Assembly (NCBI GenBank): GCA_014655195.1
Contig: BNBH01000048.1
Location: 1-36,466, forward strand
Reading direction: 5' to 3'
From: Streptomyces cellulosae
GTDB taxonomy: Bacteria; Actinomycetota; Actinomycetes; Streptomycetales; Streptomycetaceae
DNA: 36,466 nucleotides
Positions 1-8,250 of this stretch are shown piece by piece. The translations under genes and the position numbers were made by a program. The notes beneath the pieces were generated by a model, which searched no databases, was not told the origin of the DNA, and saw only the letters and a list, made by a program, of their open reading frames with translations. Position 1 is the first letter of the stretch. Each line of letters begins with the position of its first letter.

Positions 1-100
1 TTTCCCGACTGGCTGGACTGGTACAACTACCACCGACCCCACACCGGCATCGGCGGCCACCCACCAGCCAGCCGCGTCACCAACCTGCCCGAACAGCACA
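1..100 (+). mobile_element. right end of an IS481-family insertion sequence, with CTAG target
   Basis: These 100 bases are the exact reverse complement of 36367-36466. Read outward, the terminus begins TGTGCTGTTCGGGCAGG, with the TGT...ACA ends usual for IS481. The six bases after it (101-106, CCTAGC) fit NCTAGN, the target consensus described for IS481 of Bordetella. Only one end of the element is inside the window, so the duplicated target on its far side cannot be checked. Confidence 0.85.
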
Positions 101-105
101 CCTAG
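1..105 (+). CDS. IS481-family transposase, C-terminal end (partial)
   Basis: The frame is open from base 1 and ends at TAG (103-105). It encodes the last 34 residues of a DDE transposase of the IS481 family, recognised by the WLDWYNYHRPHTGIGG block, the typical region just after the catalytic Glu in IS481/IS3-type integrase cores. The catalytic residues lie outside the window. The element's own DNA stops at base 100, because the copy at the right end of the window is identical up to that point and then differs. The last codon and the stop codon are therefore partly supplied by the flanking target CTAG. Confidence is high for the family; the individual IS is not named. Confidence 0.88.
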   Translation, partial: FPDWLDWYNYHRPHTGIGGHPPASRVTNLPEQHT

Positions 106-126
106 CACCAAGGGGTCAGTTCCGTC

Positions 127-819
127 ATGCGCGTTCGCGTCGCCACCACCGCACTCGGCATCACCGCCACCCTCCTCGCCGTGCCCGCCTGCTCCATCGA
201 CACCACCAGGTCCAAGCACCAGACCTCCTCCTCCCATACGGGAAAGCCGACCGACGCCGTCCAGGAGCCGGCCGCGCTCTCATCGGCCGCGCTCGAGTCC
301 CGCCTGCTCGATCCGAGCGACCTCGGCAGCGGCTACCTTCCCAAGCCGGAACGTCCGGCCCAGCACGACGACGTCACCGTCATCGGCTGCCCGGCCCTGA
401 GCGAGCTGGGCGGCGACGCGGCGACTGGCGGCACACTCGCCTTCCCGCACAAGGCGAAGGCGGACTTCACCTACGGCGGCAGCTCCTCGGAGATTTCCGA
501 GGAGCTGTACAGCGACAGCGCGAAGAAGCTCTCCGACGGCATCGGCCGGATTTTCGATGCCATGACCGGCTGCCCGACCTATCAGGTTGTCGCGGGCGGC
601 ACCCCGGTCGACGTGGCCTCGCAGAAGCTGCCCGCACCCCACGCCGGCGGTGACGAGCAGTGGAGCCAGCTCCTGACGTTCATCACCGGAGGACGGAGCA
701 CCGTGGTCAAGCAGACCGCGATCCGCGACGGCAACCTGCTGCTGGTCGTTTCCGGCTCCCCGGCCCTCGTCGACCGCCACCTTGACAAGGCCCTCACCAA
801 AGCCACGGCAGCCGGCTGA
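127..819 (+). CDS. secreted lipoprotein with PknH-like sensor domain
   Basis: This gene encodes 230 residues. The N-terminus is a lipoprotein signal: Arg residues at 2 and 4, a hydrophobic stretch, then V-P-A-C with the lipidated Cys at residue 22, so the protein should be anchored to the outer face of the membrane. A Ser/Thr-rich linker follows. From about residue 50 the sequence resembles the extracellular PknH-type sensor fold of actinobacteria (ligand unknown), with two Cys-Pro sites (IGCP and TGCP) that could form the usual disulfide. The ATG lies only 26 bases after the IS end and has no clear ribosome site, so the IS insertion probably removed the native promoter and expression may depend on the IS. 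A strong terminator follows. Confidence 0.7.
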   Translation: MRVRVATTALGITATLLAVPACSIDTTRSKHQTSSSHTGKPTDAVQEPAALSSAALESRLLDPSDLGSGYLPKPERPAQHDDVTVIGCPALSELGGDAATGGTLAFPHKAKADFTYGGSSSEISEELYSDSAKKLSDGIGRIFDAMTGCPTYQVVAGGTPVDVASQKLPAPHAGGDEQWSQLLTFITGGRSTVVKQTAIRDGNLLLVVSGSPALVDRHLDKALTKATAAG

Positions 820-831
820 CCGGCGCCCGAC

Positions 832-871
832 GCACTGCTGCCCCGACCCAGGATGGTCGGGGCAGCAGTGC
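832..871. terminator. strong hairpin terminator, probably bidirectional
   Basis: A perfect 17-bp stem (832-848 with 855-871) has a 6-base loop. It starts 13 bases after the stop codon of the lipoprotein gene. There is no T-run, as is common in Streptomyces. It also lies 38 bases beyond the stop of the leftward small gene at 909-1070, so it can serve both. Confidence 0.85.
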
Positions 872-908
872 TGTACGGCCTTTCTCGCCTGCACGGTCTG
901 ACAAGGTC

Positions 909-1070
909 TCAACGAGATGTGAACCATGCGGCGAGTGAACTGCCCATCGTTGCGACGAGTGCCGTGACGACGGCGGCCACCAGCCAGGGTGAGATGCGTT
1001 GGACGACGACGTACACGCCCCCGATGCGGAGTTCAAGGACAGGCTGCTGCTTCTCTTCGGTTCGAGGCAT
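909..1070 (-). CDS. small single-span membrane protein, 53 residues
   Basis: An ATG at 1070 opens a 53-codon frame ending at TGA (909-911). The N-terminal 15 residues are polar and charged (PRTEEKQQPVLEL). They are followed by the segment RIGGVYVVVQRISPWL and a hydrophobic helix of about 20 residues (LVAAVVTALVATMG), with a basic end. Composition and layout match the many small unnamed membrane proteins of actinobacterial phages and conjugative elements. No good ribosome site is visible. Upstream, in its own direction, lie the three 69-bp repeats, which may hold its promoter. A terminator hairpin follows. The function is unknown, and the existence of the gene is inferred from composition. Confidence 0.5.
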   Translation of the reverse strand: MPRTEEKQQPVLELRIGGVYVVVQRISPWLVAAVVTALVATMGSSLAAWFTSR

Positions 1071-1096
1071 ACGGCTATTCAGCCGCACGGGAACGT

Positions 1097-1275
1097 GGCA
1101 CCGCTACGCCATACCTTCGCCACTTTGCCCCACTTCAACGAGCCTCCGAATACCACAGGCTGAGCGGCATCACTACGCCAAAACGTGGCCACTTTCCCCA
1201 ATTTGAGGCGCTGGAAATACCACATGGGAAGTCCCCACCGCTACCTTGCGACGACCCCACTTGACCCCACTTCAC
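1097..1275. repeat. three degenerate direct repeats with a 68-69 bp period
   Basis: Unit 1 (1097-1157) and unit 2 (1166-1224) share GGCAYCRCTACGCCA, then GCCACTTT-CCCCA, and then AATACCACA. Unit 3 (from about 1233 to 1275) keeps CACCGCTACC and CCCCACTTGACCCCACTTC but lacks the last block. Equivalent bases are 69 and 68 apart. The repeats fill most of the gene-free stretch between the small gene (start 1070) and the leftward DUF317 operon (end 1434). They could be tandem promoters or operators reading left, iterons or a transfer site; the sequence does not decide. Confidence 0.6.
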
Positions 1276-1369
1276 AGGCTGCGGCCAGACAGGCCCGGCG
1301 CCTCGTACCCGTAGCTACGGTTGTCCTCCTCCGGCTCGATGGCTCGCCGAGCCACGAACAACAACGCCA

Positions 1370-1403
1370 GAAGCCCGGCCTCCGCTTGGGAGGACCGGGC
1401 TTC
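1370..1403 (-). terminator. hairpin terminator of the leftward DUF317 operon
   Basis: A 14-bp stem (GAAGCCCGG and CCTCC paired with GGAGG and CCGGGCTTC, with one bulged A at 1394) has a 5-base loop. It lies 31 bases beyond the stop codon of the gene ending at 1434. Confidence 0.8.
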
Positions 1404-1433
1404 ATCTATCGGGCTGAGGGGTACCGCCGATTG

Positions 1434-2252
1434 CTACGCCGGGGCCTGCAGCAGTCGCTCCCGTGTGGCCACGGGCAGCGCACGCCGCAGAACCGGGGCC
1501 GTCGAGCTGAGGGAGGCGGCGAAGGCTGCCACGAGGTCGTGCGGCACGCTGGAACCGAAGGAGGCAGCCCACAGGCAGGGCGCGCCGAGTTCGGGCTCCG
1601 CCCATGCCTGCCATCCGGTCGGCCCCGTCTCGTCGGTTTCGGTCGTCAGGACGCGCGGGTCGGCATCCTGGATAAGCGGCGGCACCTCCCCAAGACCGAT
1701 GTGCGAGGTGAACGTCGGGTCCGTCGCTGCCGCGTGGGGTTGATCGATGTCGCGGAGCCAGCCGTGCGTGGTGACGGCGTCGAGGACCAGCCCAGGGCCG
1801 GCGAACGGCGCGGCGGGCCCGCCCCGGGCGTCGAGTGCGACGAGAAAGTCGGTCACGGCCTCGCCGGGGACGTCGGTGGTGAAATAGGACGACCACGACG
1901 CGAGCGGACTGCTCACGTCCGCGCGGGCCGAGATCTGCCAGGCGATCGGCACGTCACCCAAATGGAACGGCTCATCCGCCAGACACCACTGTGCCCAACG
2001 GAGGGCATCGGGGCTGATGTGCAGGACGGTGCTGCGCAGGACCTGGCGGTCCTCCGTTGCCTCATCCGGCTCGTGCCGCCCGCGGACGATCGTCAGACTC
2101 GTCCAGCCCAGGCCGGTGAGCGTGTCAGCGACGACATCGAAAAGGCACCCATCATCACCGGCCAGGTGGCGGGGGCCGACCCAGAATGCGGGTTGGTCGC
2201 CACCCGAAGTAGATGGGTCGAACGGAAAGTCGGGGTACAGGGGCGCCTCCAA
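1434..2252 (-). CDS. DUF317 domain protein
   Basis: This gene encodes 272 residues with no signal peptide. The N-terminal half shows the DUF317 layout: a VGPRHLAG-type opening at about residue 25, the phrase PIAWQISARADV, then a W..YFTTDVP.E....F segment. A second, looser copy follows (TGWQAWAEPELG ... FGSSVPHDLVAAF). DUF317 proteins occur mainly in Streptomyces chromosomes and conjugative elements, often several per element, and their role is unknown. The gene starts 15 bases after the stop of the 96-residue gene upstream, so the two are probably cotranscribed, and a hairpin terminator follows. It is paralogous to the DUF317 genes at 12505-13305 and 13885-14751. Confidence 0.75.
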   Translation of the reverse strand: MEAPLYPDFPFDPSTSGGDQPAFWVGPRHLAGDDGCLFDVVADTLTGLGWTSLTIVRGRHEPDEATEDRQVLRSTVLHISPDALRWAQWCLADEPFHLGDVPIAWQISARADVSSPLASWSSYFTTDVPGEAVTDFLVALDARGGPAAPFAGPGLVLDAVTTHGWLRDIDQPHAAATDPTFTSHIGLGEVPPLIQDADPRVLTTETDETGPTGWQAWAEPELGAPCLWAASFGSSVPHDLVAAFAASLSSTAPVLRRALPVATRERLLQAPA

Positions 2253-2267
2253 AGGCTCGGTGCGGGC

Positions 2268-2558
2268 CTAGTTGCCGCCGGCACGGCGGCGGGGGTGGCG
2301 CGGGGGTGCTTGGACGGGGCCCTGCCACGTCAGGGCGATGGCGGCCTCGGGCGGGAGGTGGCCGAGCTGCGCGTCCGGATCGCGCCCTTCTGCGAGATAG
2401 ACGACGGTCCGGCCGGTCTCGTCCACGGACTGCACGACCTGCGCCAAGCGGTGTGCCATCGGGAAGAAGGGATTCATGGCCTGGCGGACCGGAGCACTCC
2501 GGTCGCAGGCGGACAACAGATCGATGAGATCGCCGACGGTCATCTCCGAGGACGGCAC
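2268..2558 (-). CDS. unknown 96-residue protein of the DUF317 operon
   Basis: The GTG at 2558 has a strong ribosome site (AGGAGG) six bases upstream. The protein is small and soluble: an N-terminal helix (VGDLIDLLSACD), a middle with PFFPMAHRLAQVVQSVDETGRTVVYLAEG, and an Arg/Pro-rich end. I do not recognise a family. Its neighbours are a DUF317 gene downstream and a DUF317-like small gene upstream, all leftward. Confidence 0.65.
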   Translation of the reverse strand: MPSSEMTVGDLIDLLSACDRSAPVRQAMNPFFPMAHRLAQVVQSVDETGRTVVYLAEGRDPDAQLGHLPPEAAIALTWQGPVQAPPRHPRRRAGGN

Positions 2559-2654
2559 GAACAGCCTCCTAGTCGCAAGGGGGAAACAAAAGCAAAAGAA
2601 CGGGCTGGGGCCGGCAGGAGGCGGCCCCGCCTGGTGGCACGGCTGACTACACCG

Positions 2655-3008
2655 TCATACGTGGCGTGAAGTCTCCAGCACCCGTGCCACGGCGGCGGCA
2701 ACGATGTCGGCCGGCGTCTCGGTGTCGAACGACAGGCGGTAGCCGCGCACCTTCGACGTGCCGGTGACAGCAATAGTCCACCCCTCGCCGTCGGTGCCGG
2801 GACGGCCGTTCGGGAACCATCCGAGGTAGAAACGGCCGTCCTTCGAGCTGACGTGCACATCCGCGCGGTCGTCCACGATCAGGTGAAAGTCCTCCCCGGA
2901 GAACTGATCCGTGACGAGCGTGGGCTGGCCAGGGCCGAGCTGCCACTCGCGTAGGCGCAGGGCTTCGACGGCGGTGGAGAAACCAGGGTCCAGGGGGACC
3001 ACGGTCAC
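2655..3008 (-). CDS. small protein resembling half a DUF317 domain
   Basis: The GTG at 3008 is chosen because GAGAGGTG lies seven bases upstream; a start at 3044 is also open but has no ribosome site. The 117-residue product has the order VHVSSKDGRFYLGWFPNG, then EGWTIAVTG, then YRLSFDTETPADIVAAAVARVLE. This parallels the strand-rich half of DUF317 (DGR..LG..P......W.I......F....P.E.....). The DUF317 relation is an inference from this pattern. It is the first gene of the leftward 3008-1434 group. The 223-bp gap to the divergent gene at 3232 should hold both promoters, but I see no convincing -10/-35 pair. Confidence 0.6.
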   Translation of the reverse strand: MTVVPLDPGFSTAVEALRLREWQLGPGQPTLVTDQFSGEDFHLIVDDRADVHVSSKDGRFYLGWFPNGRPGTDGEGWTIAVTGTSKVRGYRLSFDTETPADIVAAAVARVLETSRHV

Positions 3009-3231
3009 AGGCAAACACCTCTCTGACCTGGGGGTTACTGGCAAGGTCGTCTACGTTGACATGTACTCGCACACCTTGGCCAGTCTTTCCTCGATCTTTC
3101 CTGTCTGCCCCCGGCGAACTGCCGGTCCGCGTCGTTTTGCGTCGAACTCACGAAGGCGCCGAGGAAAGGGGGTGGCGGCCACGGCGCGTGTAGGTGCATG
3201 CTGGCCCGTTTCCCACCGGGAGGAGAAGTAG

Positions 3232-4545
3232 ATGGACATCCGACCGCTTGCGGAATTGCGCGCCGCAGATGACCTGTCGCTGGCGTTCAATCCGTACGGG
3301 CTTGGTGGCCGCATGCGGCCCGAAGAGGCTGCAGAGTTCCAACAGCGTCAGATCGCCGACTGCGACCTGACGGCAGGTGCCGCGGCTGGAACGCGCGACT
3401 CCTTCGAGCGACTGCGCACTGTCTTCGCCTATGGCGTGCTGTGTTACGACGTATACACCATCGTCAGTGACCAAGCCTTGCTCATCTACGAGCAGGCGTT
3501 GCGCGACCGCTTCATGGAATGGTGCGGCGGCACCATCACCTTCCGCGTACCCCAGGCCCCGGACGTCTCCTACAGCGTCACGTCGTACGACGATGTCAAG
3601 AGGTGTGCGAACCGAATGATGCGGCAACGCGCGAAGCTGGCCGTCGGCACCCACGACATCGAGTTCAACGGGATGCTGCACGGGCTTCGCCTGTGGGCGC
3701 GGACGGCGGGGCTGCTCCGCGGGCGGCGCAGTCGCGCAGCCGAGGAAGCACTGGCGAAGCTGCGCAACCACGTCGCCCACCCGTCCAGTCATCACGTCGA
3801 CACGCCCGTCGGTGCCGCCCGAACGGTGCGGGATCTGGCAGAACTGATCAACCAGCTATGGGGGCGGGCCACTCCCGACGGGCGCCTGTACCCGGCCCCT
3901 CTGCACCGGGAGATCGCCGTGCTGAGCTGGAACAGTGCTGGACGGACGCGGATGGAGCCCGCCGACGCGCTCACCGCCGCCGACTCCATGGAAGATCAGG
4001 AGGACGACGAGTACCAGCACGTCGTGGTACGGGCCATCCCCTTCATCCCGGACAGTCGCTGGAATGACGAGCACTGGGCAGAGTTCGATACCCGTTACGA
4101 GACCACACAGTTCCCCACGGAATACCTGTGGGGTCCGGGCACCCGAACGGAGGCACGGACGTGGCTGGAGCACGAGCGCCCGGAGGGGGACAGCGTCGAC
4201 TTCACCGACCGGGTCTTCCTCGTCCAGGAGCACGAACGCGTGCTGCCGCCGATGCGACCGGCGATAGCGGCCGGGCTGCCCGACAACGAACGCGTTGGAA
4301 TCTGGCACACCGTGCGGGCCGATCTTCCCGAAGACGCCTTCGTACATGTTCGGGGCTCCCGAGATCGCAGCACCGGTCACGCCCGCCGTCCAGGCGACTG
4401 CCCTGCCTGCTCTGCGGAGGTTCTCGGCTCCGGCTCTCACGACGAAGCCCTTCGCGCTGCCGCGGCTGCCCTCGGACCGATCCAAGTCATGCAGCTACCT
4501 TCCGTCCGGCTCCCTTCCTCCATCTTCTGGCCCGACCGGCCGTAA
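3232..4545 (+). CDS. unknown protein with HEPN-type RNase motif
   Basis: This gene encodes 437 residues. The ATG has a good site, GGGAGGAGAAGTAG, just upstream. Residues 178-183 read R-N-H-V-A-H in a helical context (EALAKLRNHVAHPSSHH), matching the RNxxxH active-site motif of HEPN ribonucleases, which are common in toxins and abortive-infection proteins. The second half has no recognised family, is rich in Trp, Glu and Asp, and ends with a CPAC pair. The gene sits directly before a broken phage gene and a type I restriction operon on the same strand, which supports a defence role. The role is inferred; the HEPN call rests on one motif plus context. Confidence 0.6.
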   Translation: MDIRPLAELRAADDLSLAFNPYGLGGRMRPEEAAEFQQRQIADCDLTAGAAAGTRDSFERLRTVFAYGVLCYDVYTIVSDQALLIYEQALRDRFMEWCGGTITFRVPQAPDVSYSVTSYDDVKRCANRMMRQRAKLAVGTHDIEFNGMLHGLRLWARTAGLLRGRRSRAAEEALAKLRNHVAHPSSHHVDTPVGAARTVRDLAELINQLWGRATPDGRLYPAPLHREIAVLSWNSAGRTRMEPADALTAADSMEDQEDDEYQHVVVRAIPFIPDSRWNDEHWAEFDTRYETTQFPTEYLWGPGTRTEARTWLEHERPEGDSVDFTDRVFLVQEHERVLPPMRPAIAAGLPDNERVGIWHTVRADLPEDAFVHVRGSRDRSTGHARRPGDCPACSAEVLGSGSHDEALRAAAAALGPIQVMQLPSVRLPSSIFWPDRP

Positions 4546-4609
4546 GCAGATTGCCCCATGCCAGCGAAGTTGGGGCTTGTGCTATCGAAGATTGAGCATC
4601 ACTCACCGG

Positions 4610-4949
4610 CAAGAGTGGCAACCTCTCGGACCGCTGGACTCCCTGGTCTCCTCGATACGCCTGGCCTGGGCGGACAAGTACGAGGTCCTGCTGCGAATGG
4701 TGCAGCGGCTCCGCCAGGCTGGCCCGCAGGCGAATCCCTGCCCGCCGCTCTGGCATGGGAACCCCACACCCCAACCGACCGAACCGCGGTGCTCGCCGAC
4801 GTCGTGTCCGGTGGCACGAACGGCGTGATGAGCCTCGAGACCGGAGTGCAGATGCTCCAGGACGCCAGTTACCCGATCGAGGAGTCACCGAAGAGATCAA
4901 GCGGATCCAACAGCGGGCTTTCGCCCTAGCCGTCCGGCCGGAGCCATGA
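4610..4949 (+). pseudogene. remnant of a phage portal protein (C-terminal part), frameshifted
   Basis: Three reading frames in succession spell parts of one protein. The first is QEWQPLGPLDSLVSSIRLAW and KYEVLLRMVQRLRQAG (4610-4726). The second, in another frame, is TPTDRTAVLADVV, GVMSLETGVQMLQDASYPIE (4732-4884). The third frame reads VTEEIKRIQQRAFALAV (4884 onward), with a stop at 4947-4949. The PTDRTA...VMSLETA..ML....IE...EEI.RI order is typical of the C-terminus of SPP1-type portal proteins in actinobacterial prophages. At least two frameshifts make it nonfunctional, and the rest of the portal gene is absent. Between 4950 and 5212 I see no gene. Confidence 0.6.
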
Positions 4950-5212
4950 GAACAGGTCCCGGCGGCCGGACAGAACAACTTGAGGACAGCCCAGCAGGGC
5001 GTCAGTCAGTGCCCGAGCCACGACCACCGGAACTTAAGTATCAGCATCAATGTCAGTGCCGCAGCCTACAGTCGTCCCTCCGGCGCCGCGTGCAGGTGCC
5101 CAGGCTGATCGGTGAGAGGCGGGGGAGGGCTTCCGTGGGCGAATCGAGGGACGTGGGCTACCGGCTCTGGCAAAGTAGCTGCACGACTAAACAATCCTCG
5201 TGAGGAACCTCT

Positions 5213-6955
5213 GTGAGCACGCTCGGTAGCTTCATCTGGTCGATCGCTGACCGGCTTCGGGGCCCCTACCGCCCCAACCAGTACGGGAACGTGATCCTCC
5301 CGTTCACGATCCTGAGAAGGCTCGATTGCATCTTGGAGCCCGACCGGGCAACGGTGCGCGAGCTGGCGAAGGAGCACGAGAACCCGAACCGGCTCAAGGT
5401 CGAGGTCAAGAAGGTCACGGGGCGGCCGTTCTACAACACCTCCAGCTACTCGTTCACGAACCTGCTGGAGGACGCGGACGGGTTGGCGGACAATCTCACC
5501 GACTACATCGACCGATTTTCACCCGATGTGGACGTGTTTGAGTACTTTGACTTCAAGAAGGAGATCTTGGCCCTGGAGAAGGCCGGGCTCCTACGCGAGA
5601 TCGTCACGTCCTTCGGTGCCATCGACCTCCACCCCGACGCGGTGTCGAACTCGGACATGGGTGACGCCTTCGAGTACATCATCCGCAAGTTCAACGAGGC
5701 CGCGAACGAGACCTCCGGAGATCACTACACGCCACGCGATGCGATCCGACTACTCGTCGATCTCCTCTTTGCCGAGAAGGACGCCGAGCTCACCGAGGAA
5801 GGCATTATCCGCTCGCTGTACGACCCCACCGCCGGCACCGGCGGCATGCTCTCGCTGGCCGAGGAACACCTGCTCGCCCAGAATCCGGAAGCAAAACTCA
5901 GCCTGTACGGCCAGGAGTACAATCCGCAGTCGTATGCCATCTGCAAGTCCGATCTGCTCGCCAAGGGCCACGACGCGACCAACATCGCCTTTGGGAACAC
6001 GCTCACCGACGACGCCTTCAAGGGCCGCCAATTTGACTACTGTATGTCCAACCCGCCATACGGGGTGGACTGGAAGCAGTACGCGAAGGATGTCAAGAAG
6101 GAGCGCGACTCCGCTGGCCCCTATGGACGCTTCGCACCGGGACTTCCCGCGACCTCCGACGGCCAGATGCTCTTCCTGCTCCACCTGGCCCACAAGATGC
6201 GCGCACCCGAGGACGGCGGCGGCCGTGTCGGCATCGTCATGAACGGCTCGCCACTCTTCAACGGCGGGGCCGAATCCGGCCCTTCCAACATCCGCAAGTG
6301 GCTGCTGGAGAACGACCTCGTCGAGGGCATCGTCTCCCTGCCGACCAATATGTTCTTCAACACCGGAATCCCGACCTACATCTGGATCCTCGACAACGCC
6401 AAGCACCCCGACCGTCGGGGCAAGGTCCAACTCATTGACGGCACGTCGTTCTGGACCAAGATGCGCAAGAACCTCGGATCCAAAAACCGCGAGATCAGCG
6501 ACGCTGACCGCTCCAAGATCACGCGGTTGTACGCCGACTTCGAGGACGCCGATCCCGACCTCTCCAAGGTGCTGCGCAACGACGAGTTCGGTTACTGGAC
6601 CATCTCCGTTGCGCGTCCCATGCTCGACGAGGACGGAAACCCTGTCCTCGACCGCAAGGGCAACCCGAAACCCTCTAAAAAGCGTGACACCGAGAACGTG
6701 CCTTTCACCTACGGCGGCTCAACCGCTGGCGCGGCAGGGGAGCGCGAAGTCATCCAGGCGTACTTCGACGCGGAGGTGAAGCCGCACGTTCCTGACGCCT
6801 GGATCGACTGGGAGAAGACCCGGGTGGGCTACGAGATCCCCTTCACTCGCCACTTCTACAAATATGTTCCACCCCGCCCACTTGCCGAGATCGATGCCGA
6901 CTTGGAGAAACAGGTCGCCAAGATCCTTAACCTGCTCCGAGAGGTGGAACAGTGA
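5213..6955 (+). CDS. hsdM: type I restriction-modification system, methyltransferase subunit
   Basis: This gene encodes 580 residues. The GTG start has GAGGAA nine bases upstream. An N-terminal helical HsdM domain (residues 1-150: FIWSIADRLRGPY, ILPFTILRRLD) is followed by the N6-adenine methyltransferase core. The SAM site D-P-T-A-G-T-G-G is at residues 204-211 and the catalytic N-P-P-Y at 280-283. The length is normal for the family. HsdM methylates the target adenine and forms the M2S core of the complex with HsdS. Its stop overlaps the hsdS start by four bases (GTGA), so the genes are translationally coupled. The gene looks intact. Confidence 0.95.
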   Translation: MSTLGSFIWSIADRLRGPYRPNQYGNVILPFTILRRLDCILEPDRATVRELAKEHENPNRLKVEVKKVTGRPFYNTSSYSFTNLLEDADGLADNLTDYIDRFSPDVDVFEYFDFKKEILALEKAGLLREIVTSFGAIDLHPDAVSNSDMGDAFEYIIRKFNEAANETSGDHYTPRDAIRLLVDLLFAEKDAELTEEGIIRSLYDPTAGTGGMLSLAEEHLLAQNPEAKLSLYGQEYNPQSYAICKSDLLAKGHDATNIAFGNTLTDDAFKGRQFDYCMSNPPYGVDWKQYAKDVKKERDSAGPYGRFAPGLPATSDGQMLFLLHLAHKMRAPEDGGGRVGIVMNGSPLFNGGAESGPSNIRKWLLENDLVEGIVSLPTNMFFNTGIPTYIWILDNAKHPDRRGKVQLIDGTSFWTKMRKNLGSKNREISDADRSKITRLYADFEDADPDLSKVLRNDEFGYWTISVARPMLDEDGNPVLDRKGNPKPSKKRDTENVPFTYGGSTAGAAGEREVIQAYFDAEVKPHVPDAWIDWEKTRVGYEIPFTRHFYKYVPPRPLAEIDADLEKQVAKILNLLREVEQ

Positions 6956-8250
6956 CAGGGCCCCTTTGGAAGGTCTTGCCCGATGGGTGGCGGGTAGGCC
7001 AGGTCAAGAACGCTGCGACGGTAACGCTCGGCAAGATGTTGCAGAGCAAGGACTCGGGCAGTGATGTCTGTGCGCCCTACATGCGCGCTGCGAACGTGCA
7101 ACCCGACGGAGTCCTGGCCCTCGACGACGTGAATGAAATGTGGTTCACCAAGGGTGAAATGGACCAATTGAGCATTCGCGCGGGCGACGTGGTAGTTGTT
7201 GAGGGTGGGCAGGGCGGGTTCGGCCGTGCCGCCTATGTCGACCAGGACCTTCCTGGCTGGGGATTCCAAAACTCGATCAACCGGCTTCGAGCGATTGGCG
7301 ACTTCGACGGACGCTTTATCGCGTTCTACCTTATCGCGCTGCGTGCTAGTGGCTTCATCCGCGCCTACTCCAACGTTGTCTCAATGCCGCACCTCACGGC
7401 AGAGAAGCTTGCCAGGATTCCTATCCCACTGCCGCCAGTAGAGGCGCAGCGCGCCATCGCCAATTACCTTGACCGTGAGACTGCCCGTATCGACACGCTC
7501 ATCGAGGAGCAGCAACGGCTGATCGGGATGCTCCAGGAGCGGCGGTTTGCGCTCCGCGTCAACGTTGCCCTGCATGGAACGGTGCTGACCGAGGAGGTCC
7601 CGAGCCCTCTGCCGTGGGTAGAAAGTCTCCCGGCTGGTTGGCGCGTTGTTCCGCTCACGTCAGTTGCCAAGCTCGAAAGCGGGCACACGCCGAGCCGCTC
7701 CCGTGAAGACTGGTGGCGGGACTGTTACATCCCATGGGTAAGCCTCCACGACGTTGGGGGGATGCGGGGCGCCAAGTACTTGCACGATACGACACAGCAC
7801 ATCAGCGACGCTGGGATTGCCAACAGTTCCGCCCGTCTCCTGCCGGCAAGGACCGTTGTCCTCTCTCGAGATGCGACGGTCGGTCGCACAGCGATCATGG
7901 GCGTTCCGATGGCAACGTCTCAGCATTTCGCGGCTTGGGTATGCGGACCGGATCTTGATCCTGAGTACCTCTGGGTCTTGTTCGAGGATGCAATGCAGCC
8001 TTTCTTCGACTCGTTCCAGAACGGTTCGACAATCCGAACGATCGGGATGGGAGACCTGAAGGCCTTCCGTATCCCGCTCCCGCCACTCGACGAGCAACGC
8101 CGCATTGTCGAATACCTGGACGAGGAGACCGCGAAGATTGACTCGCTCATCGCTGAGACGGAGCGGTTCGTTGAGCTCTCCAAGGAGCGGCGATCGGCGC
8201 TGATCACGGCGGCGGTAACGGGGCAGATCGACGTACGAGAGGCGGCGTGA
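6952..8250 (+). CDS. hsdS: type I restriction-modification system, specificity subunit
   Basis: This gene encodes 432 residues. There are two target-recognition domains, at about 8-150 and 222-370. Each is followed by the conserved helical spacer with the hallmark IP.PLPP..EQR.I..YLD.ETA.ID.LI (from residue 156 and again at about 373). The two halves each begin with a WRV segment after a short P.GW motif. HsdS sets the two halves of the recognition sequence; these domains are very variable, so the target cannot be read from sequence. It overlaps hsdM by four bases and touches hsdR, so it lies in the middle of one operon. The gene looks intact. Confidence 0.95.
   Translation: MTGPLWKVLPDGWRVGQVKNAATVTLGKMLQSKDSGSDVCAPYMRAANVQPDGVLALDDVNEMWFTKGEMDQLSIRAGDVVVVEGGQGGFGRAAYVDQDLPGWGFQNSINRLRAIGDFDGRFIAFYLIALRASGFIRAYSNVVSMPHLTAEKLARIPIPLPPVEAQRAIANYLDRETARIDTLIEEQQRLIGMLQERRFALRVNVALHGTVLTEEVPSPLPWVESLPAGWRVVPLTSVAKLESGHTPSRSREDWWRDCYIPWVSLHDVGGMRGAKYLHDTTQHISDAGIANSSARLLPARTVVLSRDATVGRTAIMGVPMATSQHFAAWVCGPDLDPEYLWVLFEDAMQPFFDSFQNGSTIRTIGMGDLKAFRIPLPPLDEQRRIVEYLDEETAKIDSLIAETERFVELSKERRSALITAAVTGQIDVREAA

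Noticed and set aside
1185..2669. A 494-codon rightward frame
   Set aside because: It is antisense to the DUF317 genes and has shadow composition. No ribosome site or known domain is present.
3051..3231. TTGACA at 3056 as a rightward promoter for the HEPN-motif gene
   Set aside because: No matching -10 box is found at 16-18 bp, so I do not call it.
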